A stretch of 64,000 nucleotides of DNA from Sulfurisphaera javensis (GCF_041154675.1 NZ_AP031322.1:806001-870000); one strand, 5' to 3'. Shown: positions 8,910-19,444, numbered from the stretch's first letter. Numbers and translations are program-made. Notes: a model not told the origin generated them from the sequence alone.

Positions 8910-10177
8910 ACCTGCATATTTAAACTACTTAAGATATTTTCAATTTTTTTAATATTTTTATTATCATCATCTAATGGATTTATTTTTAGCATAAAAAGCT
9001 TTTTACCATTTTTAAACCTTATATCAACATATCCTCTCTCGTTCACTATTTCATTAAGTTTTAGTGTACTCATCTCTTCTAAATCCATAGCTTCATTCTC
9101 GATTAAACCGGGATAAACTAAAATTACAGTTAATGGGTCATACTCATAAGCATACGCCATAATTTTAAACCTACTTGCAGTAATATAACTAACTCTAGAC
9201 GAGTATTTACATTCAAATATTATGAGATTGGAGTTATCCAAAGAGAAATCTGGTCTTCCCATGTATTGAGTTACGTCAGATAGATCGTCTATTCCATCAA
9301 GTTTTGACTTACTTTCAATTGAAGAGTTAAAGAGTAATCTTAACTTCTTTCCACCTTTATAAGCTAAAAATTCTCCCTTATCAAAAACAATTGTGTACCC
9401 TTTACTTTCAAGAAGTTTAGCTACTAAGAAGAATGTATAAATCTCATATAATCTCCATCTTAATAGTAATAATATTTGCTTTTTGTATTCTATCTTTAAC
9501 TTTTCACTGCCTATTCCTATTTCAATTTCACTTATCCTCTTTATTTTTAAATATTCTTCATAAGCACTTATGAGCCAATCTGGGTCTCTGTGAGTTATAG
9601 GTCTAAAGAATTCATTTTTAACCTGAATTCTTAATTTGCGAATTATATTTTCTAATTTCTTAATTTTATTAACTGTTTTTTCAAATTTATTCCTGAAGTA
9701 TCTTATATCTATTTTTTGTATCTCTTTGCCTAACTTTGATTCTGTGAAACTTATAATATTGTAGGCTTTATCTAATAAGTAAAGTAATATTGCATATTCT
9801 GGTGCGTTTGTTCCTTCTTCAAATGAATAATATGCATAAGCAGATTTTCCTCTAAGTAAAATAGTTCTTGGTATATCTATCGGACCATAAGGAACTGAAT
9901 CAATTTTTACCGCAAATTGTCTGTGTTTTAATTTCTCTTTCTCTGCCTCCTCGTATAATTTAAGTAACTTGCTAATACTTTCTTTAAATAAAGACAATAA
10001 GAGGAAGGCCTTAGTAATTTCATCTATAGGTAATTCAGATTGATAACCGGTTTTTAATAACTTATCAACGTTTGGCACTTTATTTTTATATTCAATGTAA
10101 TACTTACCTACCTTTTTGACTAACTTTGTACTCATTTTTATGTTACTTAATGACATCTCTTTCACTTTGACATACAC
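8906..10177 (-). CDS. McrC-like PD-(D/E)XK nuclease subunit
   Basis: 423 residues. Residues 310-324 contain D310 and E322-C-K324 in GRPDFSL...NLIIFECKYS, the PD-(D/E)XK nuclease core, followed by a helix with SRFKIMAYAYEYDP. The long N-terminal part is helical with a coiled-coil-like stretch (about residues 150-190) and probably contacts the partner ATPase. It overlaps the upstream McrB-like gene by 16 bases. McrBC systems are modification-dependent type IV restriction enzymes in which McrC cuts and McrB translocates. It is longer and more divergent than E. coli McrC, so it could be a related two-gene defence type rather than strict McrBC. Confidence 0.7.
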   Translation of the reverse strand: MYVKVKEMSLSNIKMSTKLVKKVGKYYIEYKNKVPNVDKLLKTGYQSELPIDEITKAFLLLSLFKESISKLLKLYEEAEKEKLKHRQFAVKIDSVPYGPIDIPRTILLRGKSAYAYYSFEEGTNAPEYAILLYLLDKAYNIISFTESKLGKEIQKIDIRYFRNKFEKTVNKIKKLENIIRKLRIQVKNEFFRPITHRDPDWLISAYEEYLKIKRISEIEIGIGSEKLKIEYKKQILLLLRWRLYEIYTFFLVAKLLESKGYTIVFDKGEFLAYKGGKKLRLLFNSSIESKSKLDGIDDLSDVTQYMGRPDFSLDNSNLIIFECKYSSRVSYITASRFKIMAYAYEYDPLTVILVYPGLIENEAMDLEEMSTLKLNEIVNERGYVDIRFKNGKKLFMLKINPLDDDNKNIKKIENILSSLNMQV

Positions 10178-11754
10178 CCATTTGCTAAGTTGTCAAAATC
10201 TTTGATAATTTCTTGATCTATAGTGCCTAAAGTTGACAAGAGAATTGATTTAAATAAGTTAAGTTTTTCTTGTTGTAAAAGTGAGTTCTTAACTTCACTA
10301 TATATTTCTAGAGCTTTCTTAAGGGACGCCGGAGAAATATCGAAGTTTAATCCTTCACTATCACGCTTATCTTTGAACTTTTTCCTTAAGCAAGAGATAA
10401 AGTTTTTGATCTCGTCCTCAACTGGATAGTTTTGAATGTCTTCAGCCCCCTCAGGGTAATTAAAATCTATTGCAGCAAATCTTCTAACTAACGCATCTCC
10501 CAAATAGAAAAGATTACGAGTATCAATTAAGTTCATAGTAGCTATAATTCTAATTCTCTTTAGTGGTTCATCTTTGTATTTTTTATAATTTTCTAAGAAT
10601 TCTAAAGCGACTTTATCCTTATTTGGATAACTCTTAATTTCATCAATTAAATACTTTGGTATTGACCATTCATCTGGATTAGTTGTAGAAAATATTGTAA
10701 AAAATTCACCAAATGCCTTGTCGATATCAGCTCTGTTTATTTCATCAATTATAACCAAATAATATCCATCTTTTACCTTAACAGCTTCATTATAGGCTCT
10801 AATTAACAAACCGCTCTTCCATATTACGTTATTATTTTCTATGCTTTCTCCTCCTATTAAATCTCTCCTAAACCATAACGAATTTGCAGTTGTAATAGTA
10901 TAACAATTCTCTCCTAATGATCTACCTATTCTTAATGTAAGCTCAGTTTTGCCAGTACCTGGAGGACCTACAAAAAGCAAATGCCCATGCTTTAGATAGC
11001 TTAGAATCACCTTTATTAAGTCAATATTAGAAAAAGGATATGAGGTTTTAATAAAGAGATTATCTAGTATTTTTCGTAATGCGTCATCGCTGGAATTAAT
11101 CTTACATATATATTCTGGCTGTGTAATTTGTTCAGATTGCGATAAATTAGAGGTATTTGTTTTGGAATTGATATTTTTCTTTATCTCTCTGTAAAACCAC
11201 AAAGTTTCTACTATTTCTTCTTTTTTAGATATAACATATTCTTTAATCTGTCTAATTATGTAAGGATCTATATAGCACTGATTTCCTCTAATCGTTATAG
11301 TTTTACCCTCTTTGTTTTTTAATTCTAGTTTATCCAAGCTATTAATTAATGTATTCCATGAGATGCCCTTGTAGTTATTTACCCTTAAACTTTTATTCAG
11401 GTATAAAACTTTAATTCTAGTTATAATTTTCCATATACCATTTATTTCTTTCCAATATCTAAAATTGCGAAACAAATCATAGCTAATTTCTACGATTGTT
11501 CCAAACCCTAATACATATATGTCATTTCCCTTTTTCACTCCTAAGATTGCTAAAAGAGGGTAATTCAAATTATTATTTTTAATCTGATCTCTGTATCCTT
11601 CTACTAAACCTTTGAATTCTATACCAGTAATATCATCTTCCCCTTTACTTTCACCTTTATCGCCCCATATCATGTAACCTAATTCCTCTTCAATCGAATA
11701 AAGATAAGAACCCTTCCAATGCTCTATGTCTTCCTCATTTGCTTGAAAACACAT
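10162..11754 (-). CDS. McrB-like AAA+ NTPase of a type IV restriction-like system
   Basis: 530 residues. The Walker A FVGPPGTGKT lies at residues 261-270, the Walker B LVIIDEINRAD is near residue 330, an arginine-finger region RIIATMN is near 405, and ALVRRFAAIDF follows. This is the McrB/MoxR branch of AAA+. The N-terminal 130 residues (GDKGESKGEDDITGIEF..., then ILGVKKGNDIYVLGFG) look like a DNA- or base-recognition domain of EVE-like type, consistent with sensing modified DNA. It is co-directional with and overlaps the McrC-like gene, and follows a small ORF that overlaps its start by 31 bases. IS110 and DDE transposase remnants flank the cassette, which fits horizontal acquisition. Confidence 0.8.
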   Translation of the reverse strand: MCFQANEEDIEHWKGSYLYSIEEELGYMIWGDKGESKGEDDITGIEFKGLVEGYRDQIKNNNLNYPLLAILGVKKGNDIYVLGFGTIVEISYDLFRNFRYWKEINGIWKIITRIKVLYLNKSLRVNNYKGISWNTLINSLDKLELKNKEGKTITIRGNQCYIDPYIIRQIKEYVISKKEEIVETLWFYREIKKNINSKTNTSNLSQSEQITQPEYICKINSSDDALRKILDNLFIKTSYPFSNIDLIKVILSYLKHGHLLFVGPPGTGKTELTLRIGRSLGENCYTITTANSLWFRRDLIGGESIENNNVIWKSGLLIRAYNEAVKVKDGYYLVIIDEINRADIDKAFGEFFTIFSTTNPDEWSIPKYLIDEIKSYPNKDKVALEFLENYKKYKDEPLKRIRIIATMNLIDTRNLFYLGDALVRRFAAIDFNYPEGAEDIQNYPVEDEIKNFISCLRKKFKDKRDSEGLNFDISPASLKKALEIYSEVKNSLLQQEKLNLFKSILLSTLGTIDQEIIKDFDNLANGCMSK

Positions 11755-11900
11755 ACTCTTTTATAATCTTTACTCTCAAGAAGTGGCAAAATTTTCATCT
11801 TAATTTCTTCTTTAGCCTTATTATCATCAGCTTCATCTAAATACTTATTAAGAAAATCTAGGTTGTTCCTATATTGGAACCAGTCATTATACACAAACAT
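11724..11900 (-). CDS. Small acidic/helical protein leading the McrBC-like operon
   Basis: 58 residues from ATG at 11900, starting MFVYNDWFQYRNNLDFLNKY and continuing with a charged helix (DEADDNKAKEEIKMKILPLL). It ends inside the first codons of the McrB-like gene with a 31-base overlap. A TATA-like stretch (AGTATAAATTTTATT on the minus strand, 11911-11925) places the transcription start close to this ATG, so this frame, not the McrB start, is the 5' end of the message. It may be a real small subunit or a leader; function unknown. Confidence 0.45.
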   Translation of the reverse strand: MFVYNDWFQYRNNLDFLNKYLDEADDNKAKEEIKMKILPLLESKDYKRVCVFKQMRKT

Positions 11901-11910
11901 TAAGTAACAG

Positions 11911-11925
11911 AATAAAATTTATACT
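11911..11925 (-). promoter_or_regulatory. Predicted TATA box of the McrBC-like operon
   Basis: The minus strand reads AGTATAAATTTTATT about 20-25 bases before the ATG at 11900, the spacing expected for a leaderless Sulfolobales transcript. Confidence 0.4.
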
Positions 11926-11948
11926 TTACTTTAGCGAAAAAGAATGTG

Positions 11949-12370
11949 TCAAATAATTTCTTTCACTATGTTGTATATTAAGAAGAACATGCTAAACCAC
12001 GATGTTAAACTTTGCTTTCTTGAATTCCATGGGAGGTTGTAATCCATTGTTGATAGTCTATGTTTTATACTTCTGAATACTTGTTCAACAATATTTTTCT
12101 TGCCAAATCTCACGTGTTCATGATAGAGAAGTAATTATATGCTGATAGTCCATCATGTATATAATAATCATCAAGTTCCTTGTTAAGGATCTTCACTCCT
12201 CCTCAGTACTACTACATCAAGTCCTTGATTCAATTAGCATAAAGAATGGGAAAACCGTTTATATCCCTAACAACCCAGGCTATAGTGCTTTTCATAGTAA
12301 ATGCAACGCCAGAGTGATAGGTCATATAATTGAAATTAATTCGTTGCATTTTCATTGAAAAAGACTATTT
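11949..12370 (-). pseudogene. Degenerate DDE transposase remnant
   Basis: On the minus strand, 12130-11949 encodes an undamaged transposase tail with RFGKKNIVEQVFRSIKHRL and PWNSRKQSLTSWFSMFFLIY, ending at TGA. The conserved Glu of the DDE triad would be the E of NIVEQ. Upstream, AWVVRDINGFPIL and IIHDGLSAYNYF (about 12300-12140) supply the second Asp region, but stops and frameshifts interrupt it. It resembles IS6/IS240-type or related small DDE elements of Sulfolobales; the exact family is uncertain. Confidence 0.65.
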
Positions 12371-12482
12371 ACGCTTCAATAGAAAACTGTTCTTAACGAC
12401 TTTCTTCATAGGTTTCTTATTGTCGAGCTAAACACTGAAGCTACTATAAAAATTAATATTTCTTGAAGTCAAACTATTCGTC

Positions 12483-12908
12483 ATGGAAAGAGATTTAATT
12501 AAGCTAGATGAGAGTTACATTTACGCTAGGTTGATTAAGGCATTGGATGATTCCTTATTAGCTATTAAGCTTTTTGAGAGAGGTTTTATAAGAAACTCAG
12601 CTGGAAAAGTATTTACTGCTGTTAAAGCTTTACTTTCAGCATTAATAATAAAGTATGAAGATAAATTATGAGGAAAAAGGAAATCCCTTGTGTTCATCTA
12701 TTGCTGATTGTGACTTACTTACTGCTGTAGAAGCACCGAAGAAAGTTGTTACTGAATACGTGGAATTTAAAATCTAAGCTTTTACCCAGAAGTAGGAGAG
12801 TTAGAGAGGCTAGAACTACTGGAGCTTTGCCAGTTGTATTTATTGCAGTTGAAAAAGCTGTAAAAAGAAGTTTAACAATACTCCAATATCTTCATGGCTT
12901 ATAATAGA
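12483..12908 (+). pseudogene. PaREP1-family gene remnant (first copy)
   Basis: The frame from 12483 gives 62 residues (LIKALDDSLLAIKLFERGFIRNSAGKVFTAVKALLSAL...), the helical HEPN-like signature of PaREP1/PaREP8 proteins, and then stops. Shifted frames downstream to about 12908 still show family-like helices (VRFREVREARTTGALPVVFI-type and KAVKRSLTILQYLHG). It is therefore a broken PaREP1 gene. These families are lineage-specific, often duplicated, and of unknown role. Confidence 0.55.
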
Positions 12909-13026
12909 TTAAAAGTTTTTTATGCTTCGTCATGTGTAATAACGTCTCAAAGGTTTTTAACGTGAAAAATTCTAATAGGTTATGAACATCTAAGAGAGCA
13001 AAATAAAAAGGGGTTATTAATTATAA

Positions 13027-13498
13027 ATAAATGTTGAAATACCCAAGGAGCTAGAAGTAGTCTTAGAAAATGAAGCTAAGAAAAGGGGTACAGATCCCCT
13101 CCTCTTGCTTTATGACAAGTTATTAAAGGACTTAGATCCATCTCAAAGAGTGCCACTCTATATTTTAGCGTATGAAAAGTTTTCGAGTGAAACTAATGAA
13201 TATAAAGATGATCTCGTTTAAACTTCTGGAAAAAACTTGGGGTGCTTGTGCATCTATTGTTAGAGCTTATGGTGAGAAACACTGTTTAGAACATTATAGG
13301 CATAGGGACCTTGAAGAGATTATGAGCAAACTAGTCTCTAAAACTGGAAAAGAACTTGGTTTATTATGGGGAGCATGTTTAAGGTTACATTCTAATTTCT
13401 ACGAGAATTTTATGGTTAAGGATGACGTTAAGATGATGATAGAAGCTGTAAAGGAGTTTGTAGGAAAAATGAAAACGTTAATAGAAGAGGAAGGATAA
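13027..13498 (+). pseudogene. PaREP1-family gene with a frameshift (second copy)
   Basis: The first part (VEIPKELEVVLENEAKKRG, to LYILAYEKFSSE) is the typical PaREP1 N-terminus but has no start codon and ends after YKDDLV. A one-base shift near 13215 restores the conserved helix KLLEKTWGACASIVRAYGEK, followed by HYRHRDLEEIMSKL and LHSNFYENF, down to a stop at 13498. Lack of a start and the frameshift mark it as a pseudogene. It lies 120 bases after the first broken copy, so the pair probably arose together. Confidence 0.65.
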
Positions 13499-13577
13499 AC
13501 AAATTAAGGAGACCTAATTTAAGCGAGTATGCAATTCAGTTTAAAGTCTAATTAGTCACAAGAAGAGTGAGAAACAT

Positions 13578-14915
13578 TCATCCAAACTCTAACCTCTTTA
13601 TTCCAGAAGGCATATAACCAGATAAGGAAGTAAAGTTATTAACATCTATATCTTTAAGTTTCATAACAACAACTTTCCCTAAAAGTCCGCCTAAATCTAC
13701 AGTCTCCCCAGGATTAGCATCAAGAGGGATAACTCTCACACCTAGAGTTTTATTAAGTATAACTCCCATAGCCAGAACATCAAGTATTAAACCAATTACC
13801 TTATCTTTGCCTTGTCTTTTACTAACACCAACCATATCAATCCCAGTATTGCAAACAGAGGATAAGGCTAGTAAAGTAAAGAAATCTATTGAACCATCAA
13901 TAGCTCTTTCAACCATAACAGAATCTTCGCTAACCGGAATAAATGCACCACTAAGACCACCAACAGAAGAAGTTGCCATTGCACCTCCTTTCTTAACTGC
14001 ATCAATAAGTAAAGCTAATGCCATTAAACTTCCATGACCACCCATTTTAGAGATCCCCATTGCCTCAATTATTCCAGCTACGCTATCACCTATTTTTGGT
14101 GAAGGAGCTAAGGATAAGTCAACAATTCCGAAAGGAATTCCTAATTCTTTTGAAACAGCCTTACCAACTAATTCACCAAGTCTAGTTATTTTAAATGCAG
14201 TTCTCTTTATTAGATCGTGAAGTTCTTGTAGTGTAGTGGGCTTATTTCTTTTTATAACGCTTTCTATTACTCCAGGACCGCTTACGGCGACGTTAATCAT
14301 AGAGTCTGGCATTCCTAAGCCATGATGAGCTGAAGGAACAAAAGGAGAATCTGGAGGAACATTAGCCATTATAGTTGCTCTTGAAGAAGCTTCTGGCTTC
14401 ATTTTAAATAACTCATCAACAAAAAGCTTAACAGCATCAATATTTACTCCGGCCATAGTAGAACCAGCATTAATCATTCCAGCCAATCTTTCTGTTGAAT
14501 TCAGCACTTCTGATAAAGATTTCAAAACAGTTTCACTACTCTTACTTAATCCTCTATCTGCAAAGGCTGAATAACCACTAATATAATCTATACCATTTTC
14601 CTCAGCTAGTTTATCCAACTCTTTGGCTAAACTTAAAGAATAGGAGGGAGATAAGACTTCAAAGATAAATTGGACTGGCGAAATTGCGATCCTCTTTGTT
14701 ACAATCCTTATACCATATTTTTCTGAGACTTTTTCTACTGTCTTCGAAAATTTACTTACAAATGAATAAAGTCCCCGTATTTTCTCCTTTATTTCTTCGA
14801 AGTTTGAGGAAATCAAAAAGTTTGTATTAATACTTAACGTTACTGATCTTATATCCAAATCTTCTTCACTTAACATCCTATGAACTTCAATAATTTCATC
14901 AACACTATATTTCAT
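13578..14915 (-). CDS. PFL-family protein (UPF0210/DUF711)
   Basis: 445 residues, the standard length for the UPF0210 family, whose fold is related to pyruvate formate-lyase. Typical family segments are visible: [66 protein letters not shown], and a C-terminal [16 protein letters not shown]. The gene starts directly at the stop of the ACT-domain gene, an arrangement conserved in bacteria and archaea, so the two act together. The biochemical role is not established. Confidence 0.9.
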   Translation of the reverse strand: MKYSVDEIIEVHRMLSEEDLDIRSVTLSINTNFLISSNFEEIKEKIRGLYSFVSKFSKTVEKVSEKYGIRIVTKRIAISPVQFIFEVLSPSYSLSLAKELDKLAEENGIDYISGYSAFADRGLSKSSETVLKSLSEVLNSTERLAGMINAGSTMAGVNIDAVKLFVDELFKMKPEASSRATIMANVPPDSPFVPSAHHGLGMPDSMINVAVSGPGVIESVIKRNKPTTLQELHDLIKRTAFKITRLGELVGKAVSKELGIPFGIVDLSLAPSPKIGDSVAGIIEAMGISKMGGHGSLMALALLIDAVKKGGAMATSSVGGLSGAFIPVSEDSVMVERAIDGSIDFFTLLALSSVCNTGIDMVGVSKRQGKDKVIGLILDVLAMGVILNKTLGVRVIPLDANPGETVDLGGLLGKVVVMKLKDIDVNNFTSLSGYMPSGIKRLEFG

Positions 14916-15188
14916 TCAAATCCTCTCCATGTATTTGAAAACCTCTTCATGATATACACTAACTTCAACGTTAAGTTCCTTTCCTTTCTTTTGTAATTCT
15001 TCTCTTAGTCTTGATAAAGGTTGCTTGCTTTGAGAAATGTCAACTATCATAATCATTGCAAAAACTCCTCTTAAAACAGTTTGAGAAATATCAATAATAT
15101 TAACGTTATTTTGGGCTAAAACTGAAGCAATTCCAGCAACTATTCCGGGTTTATCAGCACCAACAACAATTATAACAGCGTTTTCCAC
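14916..15188 (-). CDS. ACT-domain protein (UPF0237 family)
   Basis: 90 residues forming one ACT domain: strand AVIIVVGADKPGIVAGIASVL, a helix, NVNIIDISQTVLRGVFAMIMIVDIS, then a second helix with SRLREELQKKGKELNVEVSVY. It is the family that almost always precedes a UPF0210 protein, as here, with the ATG of the next gene immediately after its TGA. ACT domains bind small ligands such as amino acids, so it likely serves as regulatory partner of the PFL-family protein. Confidence 0.9.
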   Translation of the reverse strand: MENAVIIVVGADKPGIVAGIASVLAQNNVNIIDISQTVLRGVFAMIMIVDISQSKQPLSRLREELQKKGKELNVEVSVYHEEVFKYMERI

Positions 15189-15443
15189 AGAAAAAAGAAA
15201 GACTAAAGGAGTATAAAAATTGTTAATTAAGTTTTTAATATCTCATGATTGATATTCCAAAAATTAATGAAATCCATTTAAGTTCCTACCTTACGTGATG
15301 GATTACAAATTTACTATATTCTCCATGTCAAACTAAACGTAAATATTTTTAAAATAATAGGTCATAAAAAATTTTTAGTTAAACTCTAAAATTTTCAGTT
15401 ATCTGAAATGACTTTAAATAGAGATTTATCCGAATGAGTAAAT

Positions 15444-18443
15444 ATGAAAGGATATTATCTTTATCCAGATATAAGAGAAAACTACATAGCTTTTACGTCA
15501 GACGACGATATATGGTTATATGACGGAGAAAATGCAAAGCGATTAACTTCTGGCTTAGGAGTAGCAATTAGACCAAAAATAAGTCCAGACAAAAGAAAAA
15601 TTGCATTCACAGTTTTATGGTTACAAAACGGTAAAAGTGGAGGAGACGTTTTCATTAGTGACGGTAATGAAGCAAGAAGAGTAACTTATTTTAATTCACC
15701 TAACTCTAGAGTTGCATTTTGGTTATCTTCTGAAGAAATAATAGTAATAAGCGATTATCATCATCCTTTTTCAACTATAGCTTACAAAGTTAACATAAAC
15801 ACTGGTGAAGCTAAAAGGCTTAACTACGGTTTAGTTTCAAACATTTTCATAAAGGACAATATAGTTGTTTTAGCTAGGGGTTATCAAGATTTACCATTTT
15901 GGAAAGGATATAAAGGAGGTACTAAAGGCGAACTTTGGATTTCCTATGATGGGGGTAAAAAATTCGAAAAATTCGTTTCACTTGATGGAATTGTTAGTTG
16001 GCCTATGATAATAGATGACAGAGTGTATTTCCTCTCTGATCACGAGGGCATAGCAAATTTGTACTCAGTTAACCTTAAAGGAGAAGACTTAACTAAACAT
16101 ACAAATTTTTCTACATATTGTAGGAATGCGAGCTCTGACGGAAAAAGAATAGTATTTCAAAACATGGGTGATATATATCTTTTTAATCCTTCTACCAATG
16201 AGACAAGAAAATTAGATATTGAAATTATTACTGACAGAAAGAAGAGACAACCAAAATTCGTTAACGTGCTTGATTACCTAACAGAAGTAGATTTGAATGA
16301 AAATTATGTTAGCCTAGTCTCAAGAGGTAAAATCTTCGTAATGAAACCATGGGAAGGACCAGCTATTCAGCTAGGAGAAAAGCAAGGAGTTAAGTATTAT
16401 GCTCATCAGTTATTACCAGATGGAAGTGTAATAGCATCAGATGATGAGGATAATCTTTTACTTCTAACTCTTTCTGGAAAAAAGATTCTCAAACAGAATT
16501 TAGGAAGAATAGAAAGAATTAAAGTTTCACCAGATGGTAAAAAAGTTCTTATCAGTAATAATAGGTTAGAACTTTGGCTTTACGACATAGAGAAAGACAT
16601 AGTTAAGCTAATTGACAAAAGCGACTATGGAAGAATAACTGATTTTGATTGGCATCCTAATAGTGAATGGTTTGCCTACTCGTTCCCAGAAGGTCCATCA
16701 ACAAGTTCAATAAAGATTGGAAATATTAACGGTAATATAGTTAGAATAACAAGTCCTTATGGTTATGATTTTTCGCCATCTTTTGACCCTGATGGAAGAC
16801 ATTTATATTTCTTATCTGCAAGGCATTTAGAACCATCGAGCGATAAAAGGATTTTCAACATGTCATTTCAAAAAGTCGTTAAACCTTATCTCGTTGTACT
16901 TTCTAACACTTATTCTCCATTTAATCCTCCATTTGGAAAAGTTGAGGATAAAAAGGGTGTGGAGATTCAAGGAATTCAAGACAGAGTAGTTCCTTTTCCC
17001 GTAGATGAGGACAATTACGTCAAAATTGAAGGGAGTAAAAACAATAAGGTCTTTCTCTTCTCTTATCCAATAAAGGGAGCATTATCATTTATGCAAGATC
17101 AGACTGGCAGACTTGAGGTATTTGATTTAGAAACAAAGACAAAAGAACTTTATTTAGATAATGTTAGAGATTTCATTGTTTATCAGTCTAAAATTCTTGT
17201 TGCTTTGAAGGACTCTTTAAGGATATTCGATGTTTCCTCTAAGCCTGATTTGTCAGCATCTGGTATAAAAGGAGGAGTTGTTGACATTTCAAGAGTAAAA
17301 GTTTACGTAGAACCAGAAAAGGAATGGAGGCAAATGCTCAATGAAACTTGGAAACTAATGAAACAGAATTATTGGAATGAGAAAGAATTAAAAGGATGGG
17401 ATGAAGTTCTTAAAAAGTATGAACCATTATTAGACAGAGTTTCTACGAGGTATGAATTAGGCGATATAATCCTTGAAATGCAAGGTGAAACAAGAACTTC
17501 TCATTCATACCATACACCTTATACTTATGAAACTCAAGAACCTTTACCAATTAAAGGTTTAGGAGCAGAATTTGAGTACGATGAAAGTAACAATTGTTTC
17601 AGAGTAGTTAAAATATATTCCGGCGATCCAGTTAATGAAAACGAAAAAAGTCCACTAAGAGATCCGGGTATTCAATTAGATATTGGTGATTGTATAATTT
17701 CAATTGACAGAGAACCTATAACGTTTAGGCAAATTAATTACTATCTAATAAATAAGGATCAAGTCACTCTTGAAGTTTTAACAAAAGGAGGAGAAAAGAA
17801 GATTGTATACGTTAAATTGATGGATGATGAAAAGTTCTTGATTTATAGAAGCTGGGTAGAAGAAAACAGAAGACACGTTCATGAAAAGACTAACGGAAGA
17901 GTTGGCTACGTTCACATCCCAGATATGCAATATCAAGGATTTAGTGAGTTCTTTAGATTATTTGTTTCTGAGTTCGATAAAGAAGGATTGATTGTTGATG
18001 CTAGATTTAATAGGGGTGGTTTTATTTCTGGATTAATATTACAAAGACTTTTGTTAAGGAGGGCTGGTTATGTTATTCCTAGAAATGGAAAACCAGTTCC
18101 AGAACCTTATTTATCTTCTCCTAATGTAATGGTTGAAGTTGTAAATGAATATGCTGGTTCTGATGGTGATATATTTACTTATCTATTTAAGAAATTCAAA
18201 TTAGGCTTAGTAATTGGTAAAAGAACTTGGGGAGGAGTAATTGGGATCTCTCCTAGACAAAGGTTAGTTGACAAAACTACTGTAACGCAGCCAGAATTTG
18301 CTGTTCATTTTGATGATATTGGTTTAGGCATAGAAAATAGGGGAGTTGACCCAGATATTGAAGTTGAGATACCCCCCGGAGTTGAAGGAGATCCACAGCT
18401 TGATAAGGCTATTGAAATTATTATGAAAGAATTGAATAAGTAA
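15444..18443 (+). CDS. tri: Tricorn protease
   Basis: 999 residues. The N-terminal half is beta-propeller sequence (repeats such as RPKISPDKRKIAFTV and KVSPDGKKVLIS). After about residue 610 comes the C1 domain, then a PDZ-like domain (residues 700-780, IQLDIGDCIISIDREP), then the protease domain. The catalytic tetrad is visible as S686-H687, S906 and E964, with D907 next to the nucleophile. The spacings (219 and 58) equal those of the Thermoplasma enzyme (H746, S965, E1023). Tricorn is a large cytosolic serine protease that degrades peptides released by the proteasome, with tricorn-interacting factors finishing the job. A TATA-like CTTTAAATA lies about 30 bases upstream. The gene is followed by wrbA. 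Confidence 0.95.
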   Translation: MKGYYLYPDIRENYIAFTSDDDIWLYDGENAKRLTSGLGVAIRPKISPDKRKIAFTVLWLQNGKSGGDVFISDGNEARRVTYFNSPNSRVAFWLSSEEIIVISDYHHPFSTIAYKVNINTGEAKRLNYGLVSNIFIKDNIVVLARGYQDLPFWKGYKGGTKGELWISYDGGKKFEKFVSLDGIVSWPMIIDDRVYFLSDHEGIANLYSVNLKGEDLTKHTNFSTYCRNASSDGKRIVFQNMGDIYLFNPSTNETRKLDIEIITDRKKRQPKFVNVLDYLTEVDLNENYVSLVSRGKIFVMKPWEGPAIQLGEKQGVKYYAHQLLPDGSVIASDDEDNLLLLTLSGKKILKQNLGRIERIKVSPDGKKVLISNNRLELWLYDIEKDIVKLIDKSDYGRITDFDWHPNSEWFAYSFPEGPSTSSIKIGNINGNIVRITSPYGYDFSPSFDPDGRHLYFLSARHLEPSSDKRIFNMSFQKVVKPYLVVLSNTYSPFNPPFGKVEDKKGVEIQGIQDRVVPFPVDEDNYVKIEGSKNNKVFLFSYPIKGALSFMQDQTGRLEVFDLETKTKELYLDNVRDFIVYQSKILVALKDSLRIFDVSSKPDLSASGIKGGVVDISRVKVYVEPEKEWRQMLNETWKLMKQNYWNEKELKGWDEVLKKYEPLLDRVSTRYELGDIILEMQGETRTSHSYHTPYTYETQEPLPIKGLGAEFEYDESNNCFRVVKIYSGDPVNENEKSPLRDPGIQLDIGDCIISIDREPITFRQINYYLINKDQVTLEVLTKGGEKKIVYVKLMDDEKFLIYRSWVEENRRHVHEKTNGRVGYVHIPDMQYQGFSEFFRLFVSEFDKEGLIVDARFNRGGFISGLILQRLLLRRAGYVIPRNGKPVPEPYLSSPNVMVEVVNEYAGSDGDIFTYLFKKFKLGLVIGKRTWGGVIGISPRQRLVDKTTVTQPEFAVHFDDIGLGIENRGVDPDIEVEIPPGVEGDPQLDKAIEIIMKELNK

Positions 18444-18489
18444 TTCTTTTTTAAATGTCTAACTAGAGATAATTTAAGTAACAAAATAA

Positions 18490-19053
18490 CATTTTTACGG
18501 ATATGGGGCAATAGTGGAATTAGCTAAAGAGATAGCTAAAGGAGCAGAAGAGGAAGGAGCAGAAGTAAGAATAAAAAGAGTTAGAGAAACTCTACCTCAA
18601 GAATTACAATCAAGAATTCCATTAGACAAAGTCGAAGACATACCAGAAGTTACTCTTGAAGATATGAAATGGGCTGACGGTTTTGCTATTGGCTCACCAA
18701 CAAGATATGGCAATATTGCAGGAGCACTTAAGACTTTTCTTGACACTACAGCAGTTTTATGGAAAGATAACCTGTTGTATGGTAAACCCGTAACTTTCTT
18801 CACAGAAGCATCAACAATACATGGAGGTCATGAGACAACAATATTGACAATGAGTACTTATGCTTATCATTTCGGAATGGTAATAGTTCCAGTAGGATAT
18901 GGAATTCCAGAACTTTTCCAAACTACTACTGGTGGTGGTCCATATGGAGCAACACACTTAGGTTCGAAAGAGGAACTTGATGAAATGGAAAGAAAAATAG
19001 CCAGATTTCAAGGAAAGAGAATAGCGGAGGTAGCTAAAAAGCTAAAGAGTTAA
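18490..19053 (+). pseudogene. wrbA: WrbA-like flavodoxin oxidoreductase missing its N-terminus
   Basis: The body is a normal WrbA-type NAD(P)H:quinone oxidoreductase, an FMN protein: ADGFAIGSPTRYGNIAGALKTFLD, TEASTIHGGHETTILTM and QTTTGGGPYGATHLGSKEELD. At the 5' end an in-frame TAA (18487-18489) is followed by HFYGYGAIVELA. The initiator, the first beta strand and part of the FMN phosphate loop are therefore absent. Only a GTG at 18514 could start translation, giving 179 residues that would lack the phosphate-binding loop. A small deletion or frameshift near 18470-18495 is the likely cause; a sequencing error there is the alternative. The gene sits 70 bases after tricorn, and a second, shorter copy lies at 20475. 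Confidence 0.7.
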
Positions 19054-19444
19054 CATAATAAACTAACATTCTATTTTGAATCTGTTTTTCTGTAACTGAA
19101 AATGTAATTCTACTATGAAAAATTTTATAAGAAGTAATTTCATGCGAGAAATTTCTAGTCATGTAAAGATTAATTGATAAGAATATAAAGATATCTTTAA
19201 CTATGTCTCTAAATTTATTTATCTTAATCTTTTTCTTCCTTCTAGTAAGAATATAAATTGACGAAAGAAGTTGATATAATAAATATTTTATTAAGAGAGA
19301 AGTGCAGAATTCATATACTTTTTTCCTTATAAGAGCGTTAGACTATTACAGCACTAACGCTTTATCTAATAATTTCCTCTCCTTAATTTTCTTCAGTGAA
19401 TGGCATATGAATAAAGCTATCTTCAGTAAGTTCATGACGACGAA
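19054..19444. other. Intergenic region with a hairpin
   Basis: There is no gene in this 390-bp AT-rich stretch. It holds a perfect 8-bp inverted repeat AGCGTTAG (19334-19341) / CTAACGCT (19354-19361) with a 12-base gap. It lies just past the 3' end of vapC and could be an old IS end or a terminator-like structure. Confidence 0.45.
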
